Made by a program: the position numbers and the translations under genes
Source: Syngnathus acus
Taxonomy: Eukaryota > Chordata > Actinopteri > Syngnathiformes > Syngnathidae
Direction of reading: 5' to 3'
Length of the DNA stretch: 64,000 bases
Assembly (NCBI RefSeq): GCF_901709675.1
Contig: NC_051088.1
Location: 9,452,193 to 9,516,192 of the forward strand
In this document: piece after piece, positions 56,901 to 63,803 of the stretch
Position numbering within the stretch: position 1 is the stretch's first letter
How the letters are laid out: each line of letters starts with the position of its first letter
Notes under the pieces: generated by a model
Told to the model about the DNA's origin: nothing
The model's database searches: none
The model's input: only the letters and a program-made list of their open reading frames with translations

Positions 56901-59845
56901 AATTAAGGAGTTTTGTATTATAAAAAGTTGGCTTCCAGGCTATTTTGATTCCCATTCCTATGAAAGCTCAGGGAGAACATGCAAACAGCACACACTGCTG
57001 TGCTGCTGTCCACGTTTAACAGGCTATTTGATTTTTTACTGTACATTCCCAACAGTGCCACACCGTGTTGTTCAAATCTGCATTTCAATAAACCTAAGGA
57101 CTAAAATGTAAAGGAAAAAAAACACACCACACTCAGGCATGGTTGGCTACACTTTCGTTCACACAGAGGCACAAGACAGCAGGTCTCCTCGGTAGACAGC
57201 CGACATGCTTCTTGCGTCACCGAGCATTGGTCAGCATCTGACAGGAAAATAAATCTAAGACGCTGGCAGAGCAAGGAGGAGGAAGAAGACCACATCGGGG
57301 GTCAACCTGTTCCAAGCATCCTATATGTTGGTTGCGAGCTGACAACTGAGGCGGCAGGACGGCGGGAAAAGGAGACAGAATCTGATGGGAAGGCGCCAGT
57401 CATCCCCAGGCAGCGGGGCATGTCGGGACAGATTTGGGACGACTCGTCGTGTGACCGCGACTGATTGAAGGCAGCCTGCACGCGCACGCTCACACCTCAA
57501 ACCGCCCAGTCATATCATCCTCTCAATTCAGGTTCCAAAGAGACCCGGATACGGGCCAACGGCTTCATCTGGCCAGCTCAACGTATATTCTTTTGCAAGC
57601 TATTTGAGGGCTGGAAGAATGACAGCATGGCTGGTGGGCAGTGACAATGAAGCATGCAGATTGCTTTCTTACTCAAATTGAGATGTGCGATACAGCCACA
57701 GGCCACAGCATTGGGTACACCTAGAAAATGTTCCCAAAGTCCCGTCCTCTAACTGTGGTTTGGATCAACACTGTCAGACAGGAATTCGTTTAACGATGAC
57801 TTTGTGACAAAAATTTCATGTTAGGGTTGACAAATTATCTTGATCGTATGATTATGTTGGAATGTAGACTAGAATTATTAACTTTGTTAAAACCTTTCAT
57901 CTTTGCTTGACTCTGGAAAGTTTCTACATTCAGTTGTTGAAACTTTCCAAATGATGTGAAAACATTCTTGCTTAGTTAGTTATCTAAAATGCTCCACTAG
58001 TTTCTGTTTCCACAACCAAGAGCTAAGACCCTCTGCACTGATTAACCAGTTGCTGAGGTGACCACCAAACTTGTCCACTCTCATCCCACCCTGTTTTCTC
58101 TCAATAAATATGCCCTTGCAAGAGGTCTAAGTCAGACTGCTCTTCAAGCACCTCTGTACCACACAGAGCGCTGATGGCATCTCCGCTTGCAAGCGTAAAA
58201 TGGCCAAACTGTCTCACGTGTAGTTCTTGCAAAGAAGTTAGAGTGAGCAACACTCTAAAATTTAAAACTGTGGACTCCCCATAATTCGTAGAGAAAACTG
58301 AACTTTTCTTATCAGTGATACCTATCGAAAGGCATTGGGGAAAAAATAGGCCATCTGCGGGTTCTGAACCACTGAACAATGATTTGCAAATCCTTTTCAA
58401 CTTATATTGATTTGAATACAGTACACAACAAAGGCAATATATCCAATGCCTATTATTTAAAAGCAAATACTTGCTCATTTTAAATTTGATGCCTGTAACA
58501 TGTTGCGAAAAAACTGGGACAGGGACAAGGTGGATGTTTCCAGCACCACCCAAATTACTTAGATCAATGAAACAGTGGGACAAAAGGAAAGGAAATTGCT
58601 GTTGTCCTGAATATCAGATTAGCTTCTATTGAATTTTAGCAATTCCTTTATGACTTCCACCAAGCCCAAATCTTGTCAAAATCATTTGTGCTGGCATGCT
58701 TCTGTAAAAAAAAGAAGTTATCAGTAAAATAAAAAATATATCATGGATTATAAGATGTACATATGGAATTTTGTATCAACACAGCAAAACCCAAGACCGA
58801 TTAAAGCCTCTTTGGCCCTTATAAACATTCAAAATGTTGAGGATGTATAACCAACCTCTTGCTATCATTTGCAGTGCAGCTTCCCATTGTGAGTTTCTAA
58901 TATTCTGACCTTCTCTTTTTGCTGTCGTGTTTATCGTGCAGATTGAAAGCTGCTGTACAATTATTTACACTACTCATTTTCAGCAGGTGAAATTTCAGGA
59001 GGAGCCTAAAATGCACTAAAACTTCTATAAGTCACTGTGACCTTTTCTAAACTTTTGAACTGATGTCCCACAGTTCAATGTTTCAGTACTTTTGGGGTGA
59101 CTTGCTGTCCCCTAACAAAAAACTGCACAGATAATTTGCAACTCTTATTGTGAAATGAATACATCTCATACAATTCCCTTCAAAGCTGAACATGACCTTT
59201 GTTTTTTTTAAATCACTGGATCTTAAATTGTGTCGGTGTGGTCATTGGTCAACGACAATCTTCATACAACATATACTTGACCTGATTGTATTTGATTGGT
59301 GTTTTGGATTTGATTGCATTTGGTGACATGAATATGTTATGGCATGAGATCAAATATTTGCTCCAGAGTCACAAAATACATAGCTGCAAAAGCATTATGG
59401 GTGTGATAATGAAAAAGCAAGGATTTACCAAAAGGCTCCTCCGCCCCACTGGCCTCTGTCAGGACGCCGCTACCCGCTTCCTCTTCCTGCTCCTCCTCCT
59501 CCTCCTCAGCTTGGTCATCTCCACTCGGCTGCCCACTGCCCGAACCCTCGAAAGAATTCGCAGCAGCGGAGGAGGCGGGGCTACCTCCAGAGGTGGTAGC
59601 GGTAGGGACAGGGGTTGACCACGGCGACTGAGGTTGGATGTGGATGGATTGGTGGTGGTGGTTTATTTGCGCACGGTGGTGGGTGAGGGTGGGTGAGGGC
59701 GTGGTGGCAGGGTGCCGCACCGCAGTCTCGACCGTTCTCGGAGGCGGGATGGCCCACACCTTATGATCTAAGGGGGCTGGCGCTGTGATGGTGGTGGCGG
59801 CGAGAGGGGTTGGAGTGGGTTGCTCAGCACGCTCGGAGATGGTTT
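20289..59845 (-). CDS. agrn: Agrin, C-terminal half (partial gene, SEA to LG3)
   Basis: Agrin is a heparan sulfate proteoglycan of basement membranes. Its nerve form binds LRP4 and activates MuSK to cluster acetylcholine receptors. Constitutive exons (minus strand): 59429-59845, 55891-56016, 51142-51269, 48677-48791, 47822-47941, 47033-47419, 45758-45950, 43783-43998, 42524-42753, 40954-41088, 38268-38358, 37984-38148, 37633-37744, 32222-32338, 30628-30811, 30072-30162, 25009-25233, 21641-21744, 20289-20449. Alternative exons: 34709-34720, 29478-29501, 27061-27093. All phases join and give about 1,104 residues to the stop. Domain order is S/T-rich, FGCC motif, SEA, Thr-rich, EGF, LG1, EGF, EGF, LG2, EGF, LG3, exactly as in vertebrate agrin. 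Long stretches such as [27 protein letters not shown] and [15 protein letters not shown] are near identical to the human protein. The follistatin-repeat half lies beyond base 64000. Confidence 0.97.
20450..21640 (-). other. agrn intron (noncoding)
   Basis: Last agrn intron; no feature recognised. Confidence 0.6.
21641..21744 (-). CDS. agrn: agrn exon: laminin G domain 3, part 3
   Basis: A 104-nt exon encoding [19 protein letters not shown] then [13 protein letters not shown]. Matches human [20 protein letters not shown]. Acceptor ccgcag, donor gtaggc, phase 2 to 1. Confidence 0.96.
22735..22848 (+). CDS. Unidentified short ORF or first exon, opposite strand
   Basis: An ATG-led frame of 37 codons, beginning [18 protein letters not shown] and continuing [14 protein letters not shown] donor-like gtgaga at 22828 would end a 31-codon exon after KKYSE. 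A TATA-like gtatatatc lies about 55 bases upstream of the ATG. The composition (charged, with acidic and basic alternation) looks like protein rather than random intron. I do not recognise the family. It could be a nested gene's first exon, a retrocopy fragment or chance. No partner exon was identified. Confidence 0.28.
   Translation: MSALIAMELQEECFPEGDIKRIRVDVKKYSEVRETTK
23052..23370. mobile_element. hAT-type MITE 1
   Basis: Starts caggggtgtcaagctc and ends, inverted and decayed, gccttgagtttgacac, with gcgggccgc and gcgggccac inside. These are the classic ends of fish non-autonomous hAT elements. Flanking 8-mers aactagag (23044-23051) and aactacag (23371-23378) match at 7 of 8, a hAT-length target duplication. 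No transposase is encoded. Confidence 0.82.
23580..23947. mobile_element. hAT-type MITE 2
   Basis: Begins caggggtcactaaccttttt and ends gttgatgacccctg, giving terminal inverted repeats. Flanking 8-mers ctgcaggg (23572-23579) and cagcaggg (23948-23955) match at 7 of 8. A different family from MITE 1. No coding capacity. Confidence 0.8.
23995..24324 (+). mobile_element. tRNA-derived SINE, near full length
   Basis: Pol III box A-like tggttagcatg (24014-24024) and a perfect box B GGTTCGATTCC (24050-24060) form the tRNA-like head. The body contains the widespread fish sequence gtgtggagtttgcatg...ctccgggtgctccggtttcc. The tail is gaggataagcggttc followed by gatgaatgaatgaat. No clear target duplication was found. 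Confidence 0.85.
25009..25233 (-). CDS. agrn: agrn exon: laminin G domain 3, core
   Basis: A 225-nt exon encoding [20 protein letters not shown], then [20 protein letters not shown] and [20 protein letters not shown]. Almost identical to human LG3, the minimal AChR-clustering domain. Acceptor cccctag, donor gtgagt. Confidence 0.97.
25234..27060 (-). other. agrn intron downstream of Z11
   Basis: Contains a poly(A) tract near 25829-25848 (plus strand) and a YCAY cluster just after the Z11 donor (separate entry). No exon recognised. Confidence 0.6.
26965..27060 (-). promoter_or_regulatory. YCAY cluster downstream of Z11 exon
   Basis: Within about 80 bases after the Z11 donor the minus strand has TCAT, TCAT, CCAT and CCAT. 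NOVA proteins bind YCAY clusters, and downstream clusters usually promote exon inclusion. In mouse, NOVA1/2 are known to be needed for Z-plus agrin. Inference from motif and place only. Confidence 0.35.
27061..27093 (-). CDS. agrn: agrn alternative Z11 exon
   Basis: A 33-nt exon in phase 2, reading [10 protein letters not shown] plus split codons at both ends. The acceptor ctgaag follows a strong pyrimidine run (ctcccctcccccctttccc) and the donor is gtgagt. Mammalian Z11 is PETLDSGALHS; only the start is conserved, as expected for this insert. Size, phase and position between Z8 and the LG3 exon at 25233 fit exactly, so Z8, Z11 and Z19 forms are all possible. Confidence 0.88.
27094..29477 (-). 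other. agrn intron between Z8 and Z11
   Basis: No exon recognised. A stretch from 27697 (caggggtcctcgaaggttgc) may be the end of another decayed hAT element. Short G runs occur near 28786 and 29022. Confidence 0.5.
29478..29501 (-). CDS. agrn: agrn alternative Z8 exon
   Basis: A 24-nt exon in phase 2, reading (S)QLTNEIP(D). The acceptor is ccaccatag after a long pyrimidine tract and the donor is gtaagta. Mammalian Z8 is ELANEIPV. The Asn-Glu-Ile core that contacts LRP4 is intact here, so neural agrin activity can be inferred for this splice form. Insertion between VTRS and EKALL keeps the frame. Confidence 0.93.
29502..30071 (-). other. agrn intron upstream of Z8
   Basis: Short intron with a strong pyrimidine tract before Z8; nothing else seen. 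Confidence 0.55.
30072..30162 (-). CDS. agrn: agrn exon: start of LG3 with beta-cleavage site
   Basis: A 91-nt exon encoding [19 protein letters not shown] then [10 protein letters not shown]. The EK-SAG sequence aligns with the human neurotrypsin beta site (VEK|SAGD), whose cut releases the C-terminal LG3 fragment. The exon ends in phase 2 at the z splice site. Acceptor cacag, donor gtaagg. Confidence 0.95.
30628..30811 (-). CDS. agrn: agrn exon: end of LG2 plus EGF-like 4
   Basis: A 184-nt exon. It begins [20 protein letters not shown] and then has an EGF module, [15 protein letters not shown]...[12 protein letters not shown]. Acceptor caatag, donor gtaagt, phase 0 to 1. Confidence 0.95.
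30812..32221 (-). other. agrn intron (noncoding)
   Basis: AT-rich, no feature recognised. Confidence 0.55.
32222..32338 (-). CDS. agrn: agrn exon: laminin G domain 2, part 4
   Basis: A 117-nt, phase 0-0 exon encoding [20 protein letters not shown] then [17 protein letters not shown]. Aligns with human [20 protein letters not shown]. Acceptor catcag, donor gtaaat. Confidence 0.95.
32339..34708 (-). other. agrn intron 3' of y microexon
   Basis: Contains the TA microsatellite at 33669-33742. Open frames here show no domain or splice support. Confidence 0.55.
33669..33742. repeat. (TA)n microsatellite with TG interruption
   Basis: Alternating TA with a short gtgtgtg block near 33680; likely polymorphic. 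Confidence 0.9.
34709..34720 (-). CDS. agrn: agrn alternative y microexon (KSRK)
   Basis: A 12-nt exon, AAA TCA CGC AAG, encoding Lys-Ser-Arg-Lys, flanked by acceptor atataag and donor gtaatg. It is phase 0, like the exons at 37633 and 32338 that it joins. Vertebrate agrin y4 is the same KSRK insert, which adds heparin-binding charge to LG2 in neural and some other isoforms. A pyrimidine tract (ttttctttctct) lies about 28 bases upstream. The chance of this exact motif with correct splice ends in this intron is low. Confidence 0.88.
34721..37632 (-). other. agrn intron 5' of y microexon
   Basis: AT-rich, no exon or recognisable transposon. It holds the pyrimidine tract that probably defines the y microexon. 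Confidence 0.5.
37633..37744 (-). CDS. agrn: agrn exon: laminin G domain 2, part 3
   Basis: A 112-nt exon encoding [20 protein letters not shown] then [17 protein letters not shown]. It ends in phase 0 exactly at the y splice site of LG2. Acceptor atccag, donor gtaagc. Confidence 0.95.
37984..38148 (-). CDS. agrn: agrn exon: laminin G domain 2, part 2
   Basis: A 165-nt exon encoding [39 protein letters not shown] and [14 protein letters not shown]. Aligns with human LLYNGQKTDGKGDFVSLAL...FRYDLGKG. Acceptor gtacag, donor gtaggc. Confidence 0.96.
38268..38358 (-). CDS. agrn: agrn exon: laminin G domain 2, part 1
   Basis: A 91-nt exon encoding [20 protein letters not shown] then [10 protein letters not shown]. 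Aligns with human FNGFSHLELRGLH. Acceptor ttccag, donor gtgagt, phase 1 to 2. Confidence 0.94.
38359..40953 (-). other. agrn intron (noncoding)
   Basis: No exon or recognisable repeat. Two open frames (40273-40458 and 40517-40915 on the plus strand) look random. Confidence 0.5.
40954..41088 (-). CDS. agrn: agrn exon: EGF-like 3
   Basis: A 135-nt, phase 1-1 exon encoding [20 protein letters not shown], then [19 protein letters not shown] and RHCEIG. The first Cys completes the preceding EGF module. Acceptor ctctag, donor gtaatg. Confidence 0.96.
   Translation of the reverse strand, partial: VQRAQTSMTRASPADAIRPPSARHFPREATSVNVLWDVKGGTAR
41089..42523 (-). other. agrn intron between the two EGF exons
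   Basis: AT-rich, nothing recognised. Confidence 0.5.
42524..42753 (-). CDS. agrn: agrn exon: end of LG1 plus EGF-like 2
   Basis: A 230-nt exon encoding [19 protein letters not shown], then [20 protein letters not shown] and [11 protein letters not shown]. Closes LG1 and starts the EGF pair. Acceptor gcgcag, donor gtgagt. Confidence 0.96.
42938..43145 (+). mobile_element. Degenerate SINE copy
   Basis: Shares gtgtagcggt...ctcgc, gtgagtgccaatggttg, tttgtctctac and gtcagctggcatgggct with the common fish SINE body (gtgagtgcgaatggttgtttgtctct...agtcagctgggataggct). The tRNA box B has decayed to ggattcaaa. Confidence 0.6.
43783..43998 (-). CDS. agrn: agrn exon: laminin G domain 1, part 2
   Basis: A 216-nt exon encoding [33 protein letters not shown] and [20 protein letters not shown]. 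Very close to human agrin LG1. Acceptor tgtcag, donor gtaagt. Confidence 0.96.
43999..45757 (-). other. agrn intron with GATA microsatellite
   Basis: Contains the GATA array at 44418-44550; otherwise AT-rich and featureless. Confidence 0.55.
44418..44550. repeat. (GATA)n microsatellite, interrupted
   Basis: About 130 bases of tetranucleotide GATA, broken by a tactagat step and a short GGTA block near 44464-44476. Confidence 0.95.
45758..45950 (-). CDS. agrn: agrn exon: laminin G domain 1, part 1
   Basis: A 193-nt exon, from [19 protein letters not shown] through [20 protein letters not shown] to VELR. First strands of LG1, which bears the LLYNG signature. Acceptor ctgcag, donor gtaacc, phase 1 to 2. 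Confidence 0.96.
45951..47032 (-). other. agrn intron (noncoding)
   Basis: Between EGF1 and LG1 exons; nothing recognised. Confidence 0.5.
47033..47419 (-). CDS. agrn: agrn exon: Thr-rich linker plus EGF-like 1
   Basis: A 387-nt, phase 1-1 exon. About 85 residues of Thr/Pro/Arg-rich mucin-like sequence lead into an EGF module, [20 protein letters not shown] then [15 protein letters not shown]. Human agrin has CDSQPCFHGGTC...CPAGRGGAVCEK here. The Thr-rich part is poorly conserved. Confidence 0.95.
47822..47941 (-). CDS. agrn: agrn exon: SEA domain part 3
   Basis: A 120-nt, phase 1-1 exon encoding [20 protein letters not shown] then [13 protein letters not shown]. It aligns with the end of the human SEA domain (ALLRQIQVS...VRF). 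Acceptor tcatag, donor gtaatt. Confidence 0.94.
47942..48676 (-). other. agrn intron in SEA domain
   Basis: 735-base intron; nothing recognised. Confidence 0.5.
48677..48791 (-). CDS. agrn: agrn exon: SEA domain part 2
   Basis: A 115-nt exon encoding [20 protein letters not shown] then [19 protein letters not shown]. It forms the central strands of the SEA fold. Acceptor tttag, donor gtgaga, phase 0 to 1. Confidence 0.96.
48947..48984. repeat. (GT/GC)n simple repeat
   Basis: Alternating gtgtgtgcgtgtgtgcgtgc pattern; a potential Z-DNA-forming stretch. Confidence 0.85.
49591..49640 (+). mobile_element. SINE head fragment
   Basis: gtggcacggcgtcgcactgg, ttagcatgtcgac and gggttcgattctg match the tRNA-like head of the SINE at 23995, with box B nearly intact. 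The body is missing. Confidence 0.6.
51142..51269 (-). CDS. agrn: agrn exon: SEA domain part 1
   Basis: A 128-nt exon encoding [20 protein letters not shown], then [19 protein letters not shown]. Nearly identical to the start of the human agrin SEA domain. Acceptor ccatctag, donor gtaagt, exit phase 0. Confidence 0.96.
51270..55890 (-). other. agrn intron (noncoding, 4.6 kb)
   Basis: AT-rich. I see no exon, RNA gene or recognisable transposon. Confidence 0.5.
55891..56016 (-). CDS. agrn: agrn exon: FGCC motif and alpha-cleavage region
   Basis: A 126-nt, phase 1-1 exon encoding [33 protein letters not shown] and PDGANCP. Human agrin has SCYNSALGCCSDGKTP...GSNCP directly before SEA, so the four-Cys pattern is conserved. 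Acceptor catccag, donor gtaagt. Confidence 0.93.
57133..57237 (-). other. Possible cryptic or alternative Cys-rich exon
   Basis: Preceded by a good acceptor (ttttcctgtcag) and open in the phase that would join the flanking agrn exons (phase 1-1, 105 nt). It would read [15 protein letters not shown] then [16 protein letters not shown]. The donor gtgtgg is weak. I know of no such segment in other agrins, so chance is likelier. Confidence 0.2.
58374..58560 (-). mobile_element. Dispersed teleost DNA-repeat remnant
   Basis: On the minus strand: tgtcccagttttttcgcaac, then tgttacaggcatcaaattta, then gttgaaaaggatttgcaaat. These match the interior of an abundant fish repeat that has cccaactttttt...gcaggcatcaaattc...aaggatttgcaaatcattg. 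The class (DNA transposon) is from memory. A 160-codon open frame across it has no known domain. Confidence 0.5.
59429..59845 (-). CDS. agrn: agrn exon: Ser/Thr-rich, Glu-rich linker
   Basis: A 417-nt, phase 1-1 exon encoding 139 low-complexity residues before the SEA domain. It is rich in Thr, Pro, Ser and His, then has [13 protein letters not shown], a Glu run and EAGSG. Ser-Gly pairs beside acidic residues are the usual glycosaminoglycan attachment pattern, and the Thr/Pro part is mucin-like. Acceptor ctccgccag, donor gtaaat. It is identified by position, phase and composition rather than conserved sequence. Confidence 0.85.
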
Positions 59846-60444
59846 CTGGCGGAGGGAAGGGCAGGAAGCAAGGAATGGATGAATGATTGAGCCAGGATGG
59901 AAATGTTTGTGACAATTACCCTCATAGCAAAGCATATTTTTCCTTCCTGATGAATAAAAATGTAAAGCTCCCTTCACAGTGATTGTTAGTATCGTCCAAA
60001 TGAACACACATGTTAAAAAACTTGAACATTCAAACTTTGGGAAAACCTTGCATTGGATGATAATACAGTCGGTGGGACTTTGACCAAGGAATTATACCAA
60101 CTACGCCACTAACGTCACTTTTTTGGCGGCTTCATGCTTGTGTGGGACAATTAAAACATTGTAAACATAGGCATAAAAGATTGTTTTGATGCTTCACTGC
60201 AAACAGCATATACTTTCAGGACGCGATAATTTTGCCTTCAGAGGCATTTAAGACTTGATGGTTGTTGTCCTACATGAAGAAAAATGGTGTGTTGAATTTA
60301 TTCAATTTTATTTTCATCGATCCCGATACATTTCATAAGAGGCTGTTAGTCTGCTAAATTTGTTTTTATTTGAATACAGGTGCCTCTATTTCATGCAACC
60401 ACTTGATGAAATAAAATTGAGTGAATTCAACAGATTTACTTTCA
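59846..60444 (-). other. agrn intron left of LINE
   Basis: No feature recognised apart from the LINE target duplication copy at 60432-60444. Confidence 0.5.
60432..60444. repeat. LINE target-site duplication, left copy
   Basis: agatttactttca; an identical 13-mer lies at 63791-63803 on the other side of the LINE. Confidence 0.85.
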
Positions 60445-60471
60445 TCCATCCATCCATCCATCTTCTTCCGC

Positions 60472-61170
60472 TTATCCGGGGTCGGGTCGCGGGGGCAGCA
60501 GCTTCAGGAGGGACTCCCAGACTTCCCTCTCCCCAGCCACTTCATCTAGCTCATCCCGGGGGATCCCAAGGCGTTCCCAGGCCAGCCGAGAGACATAGTC
60601 TCTCCAGCGCGTCCTGGGTCGTCCCCGGGGTCTCCTACCGGTGGGACATGCCCGGAACACCTCCCCAGGGAGGCGTCCAGGAGGCATCCTGATGAGATGC
60701 CCGAGCCACCTCATCTGGCTCCTCTCAACGTGGAGGAGTAGCGACTCTACTCCGAGTCTCTCCCGGATGACCGAACTCCTCACCCTATCTCTAAGGGAGA
60801 GCCCGGACATCCTGCGGAGAAAACTCATTTCGGCCGCTTGTATCCGGGATCTCGTTCTTTCGGTCACGACCCATAGCTCGTGACCATAGGTGAGGGTAGG
60901 AGCGTAAATCGACCGGTAAATTGAGAGCTTTGCCTTTTGGCTCAGCTCTCTCTTTACCACGACGGACCGGTACAGAGTCCGCATTACTGCCGACGCTGCA
61001 CCGATCCGCCTGTCGATCTCGCGCTCCATCCTCCCCTCACTCGTGAACAAGACCCCAAGATACTTAAACTCCTCCACTTGGGGCAGGATCTCATCCCCGA
61101 TCCGGAGAGGGCATTCCACCCTTTTCCGATCGAGGACCATGGACTCGGATTTGGAGGTGCTGACCCTCAT
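60472..61170 (-). pseudogene. LINE ORF, C-terminal part after frameshift
   Basis: Continues the LINE protein in another frame. The open sequence begins [11 protein letters not shown] just before the ATG at 61170, then VEEFKYLGVLFTSEGRMERE, YGHELWVVTERTR and RPRGRPRTRWRDYVSRLAWE, ending LLPPRPDPG at the stop. It is the thumb and C-terminal region of the same reverse transcriptase, not a separate gene. Confidence 0.88.
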
Positions 61171-63632
61171 CCCGACCGCTTCACACTCGGCTGCGAACCG
61201 CTCCAGTGAGAAGAAGCCAACAGCACAACGTCGTCTGCAAAAAGCAGAGACGCGATGCTGAGGTCCCCAAACCGGACACCCTCAACGCCTCGGCTGCACC
61301 TAGAAATTCTGTCCATAAAAATTATGAACAGAATCGGTGACAAAGGGCAGCCTTGGCGGAGTCCAACCCTCACTGGGAACGAATCCGACTTACTGCCGGA
61401 AATGCGGACCACACTCTGGCATCGGTGATACAGGGACCGAACCGCCCTTATCAGTTGGCTCGGTACCCCGTACTCCCGAAGCACCCCCCACAGAACCTCC
61501 CGAGGGACACGGTCGAACGCCTTCTCCAAGTCCACAAAACACATGTGGACTGGTTGGGCGAACTCCCATGCACCCTCGAGGATCCTGTTGAGGGTGAAGA
61601 GCTGGTCCACTGTTCCACGGCCAGGACGAAAGCCACACTGTTCCTCCTGAATCCGAGGTTCGACCTCCCGACGGACCCTCCTCTCCAGCACCCCTGAATA
61701 GACCTTACCAGGGAGGCTGAGGAGTGTAATTCCCCTGTAATTGGAACACACCCTCCGGTCCCCCTTCTTAAAGAGGGGAACCACCACCCCAGTCTGCCAA
61801 TCCAGAGGCACTGTCCCCGATGTCCACGCGATGCTGTAGAGACGTGTCAGCCATGACAGCCCCACAACATCCAGAGCCCTTAAGAAATCCGGGCGGATCT
61901 CATCCACCCCCGGGGCCTTGCCACCGAGGAGTTTTTTAACTACCTCAGTGACTTCAACCCCAGAGATTGGAGAGTCCGCCTCAGAGTCCTCAGGCCCTGC
62001 TTCCACAATGGAAGGCGTGTCGGTGGAATTGAGGAGGTCTTCGAAGTATTCTCCCCACCGACACACGACGTCCCGAGTCGAGGTCAGCAGCACGCCATCT
62101 CCACTGTAAACAGTGTTGACGTTGCACTGCTTCCCCCTCCTGAGACGCCGGATGGTGGACCAGAATTTCCTCGAAGCCGTCCGGAAGTCATTCTCCATGG
62201 CCTCGCCGAACTCCTCCCACGCCCGGGTTTTTGCCTCAGCAACCGCCGAAGCCGCGTTCCGCTTGGCCATCCGGTACCTGTCAGCTGCCTCCGGAGTCCC
62301 GCAGGCCAAAACGGCCCGATAGGACTCCTTCTTCAGCTTGACGGCATCCCTTACCGCCGGTGTCCACCAGCGGGTTCGGGGATTGCCGCCACGACAGGCA
62401 CCAATGACCTTACGGCCACAGCTCCGGTCGGCCGCCTCAACAATGGAGGCGCGGAACAAGGTCCACTCGGACTCAATGTCCCCCGCCTCCCCCGGGACGT
62501 GGGAAAAGCTCTGCCGGAGGTGGGAGTTGAAGCTCTTCCTGACAGGGGATTCCGCCAGACGTTCCCAGCAGACCCTCACAGAACGTTTGGGTCTGCCAGG
62601 TCGGACCGGCATCTTCCCCCACCATCGGAGCCAACCCACCACCAGGTGGTGATCAGTTGACAGCTCCGCCCCTCTCTTCGCCTGAGTGTCCAAAACATGC
62701 GGCCGCAAATCCGATGACACGACTACAAAGTCGATCATCGAACTGCGGCCTAGGGTGTCCTGGTGCCAAGTGCACACATGGACACCCTTATGTTTGAACA
62801 TGGTGTTCATTATTGAAAATCCGTGTCGAACACAGAAGTCCAACAATAGAACACCGCTCGGGTTCAGATCGGGGGGGCCGTTCCTCCCAATCACGCCCTT
62901 CCAGGTCTCACTGTCATTGCCCACGTGAGCATTGAAGTCACCCAGTAGAACGACGGAGTCCCCAGAAGGAGCGCTCTCCAGCACTTCCTCCAGGGACTCC
63001 AAGAAGGGTGGGTACTCTGAGCTGCCGTTTGGTGCATAGACACAAACAACAGTCAGGACCCGTCCCCCCACCCGAAGGCGGAGGGAGGCTACCCTCTCGT
63101 TCACCGGGGTGAACCCCAATGTGCAGGCGCCCAGCCGGGGGGCAATAAGTATACCCACACCTGCCCGACGCCTCTCACCGTGGGCAACTCCAGAGTGGAA
63201 GAGAGTCCAGCCCCTCTCGAGAGGGCTTGTACCGGAACCCAAACTGTGTGTGGAGGCAAGTCCGACTATATCTAGTCGGAACTTTTCTGCCTCGCACACC
63301 AGCTCGGGCTCCTTTCCAGCCAGAGAGGTGACATTCCATGTCCCAAGAGCCAGCTTCTGCAGCCGGGGATCAGACCGCCAAGGTCCCTGCCTTTGGCCGC
63401 CGCCCAGCTTGCAATGCACCCGACCCCTTTGGCCCCTCCCACAGGTGGTGAGCCCATGGGAAGGGGGACCCACGTTTCCTTTTCGGGCTGAGCCCGGCCG
63501 GGCCCCATGGGCGAAGGCCCGGCCACCAGACGCTCGCCTTCGAGCCCCGCCTCCAGGCCTGGCTCCAGAGGGGGGCCCCGGTGACCCGCGTCCGGGCGAG
63601 GGAAAACGTGATCCATTAATTTTTATCATCAT
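61167..63632 (-). pseudogene. LINE ORF, endonuclease and reverse transcriptase part
   Basis: An 821-codon frame. The endonuclease is at about residues 90-350. The RT carries [58 protein letters not shown] and the catalytic FADDVVLL near the end. Right after [11 protein letters not shown] the frame shifts and ends within about 13 codons. The missing link to the next frame looks like a small deletion rather than programmed frameshifting. The ATG chosen is the first in the open frame; the true start in the family may differ. Confidence 0.9.
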
Positions 63633-63790
63633 AAGGGGCTGATGAGCCGTGCTTTGTCTGGCCCCTCACCTAGGACCCGTTTGCCATGGGTGACCCTACC
63701 AGGGGCATGAAGCCCCAGACAACATGGCTCCTAGGATCATAGGGGCACGCAAACCCCTCCACCACGATAAGGTGACGACTCACGGAGGGG

Positions 63791-63803
63791 AGATTTACTT
63801 TCA
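63791..63803. repeat. LINE target-site duplication, right copy
   Basis: agatttactttca, identical to 60432-60444. Confidence 0.85.

Larger units (their letters stand above)
56017..59428 (-). other. agrn intron before FGCC exon
   Basis: Contains a possible cryptic Cys-rich cassette (57133-57237) and a dispersed fish repeat (58374-58560). Otherwise no feature seen. Confidence 0.5.
60445..63790 (-). mobile_element. RTE-clade (Rex3-like) LINE, near full length
   Basis: A 3.35-kb non-LTR retrotransposon inserted in an agrn intron, in the same direction as the gene. It begins at 63790 with cccctccgtgagtcgtcacc and ends at 60445 in a GATG tetranucleotide tail. A perfect 13-base target duplication flanks it. 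The ORF encodes an APE-type endonuclease ([29 protein letters not shown]) and a reverse transcriptase. The GATG tail and protein recall Rex3. It is probably inactive because the ORF is split near 61201-61213. Confidence 0.93.

Noticed and set aside
58101-58583. 160-codon minus-strand ORF
   Set aside because: It runs through a dispersed fish repeat and has no domain; treated as repeat sequence, not a gene.
62686-63642. Plus-strand ORFs opposite the LINE
   Set aside because: They are antisense to the LINE endonuclease ORF and GC-rich by reflection; no protein family recognised.
60445-63790. LTR retrotransposon or retrovirus
   Set aside because: There are no long terminal repeats, gag or integrase. 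The APE endonuclease, GATG tail and 13-base TSD are non-LTR features.
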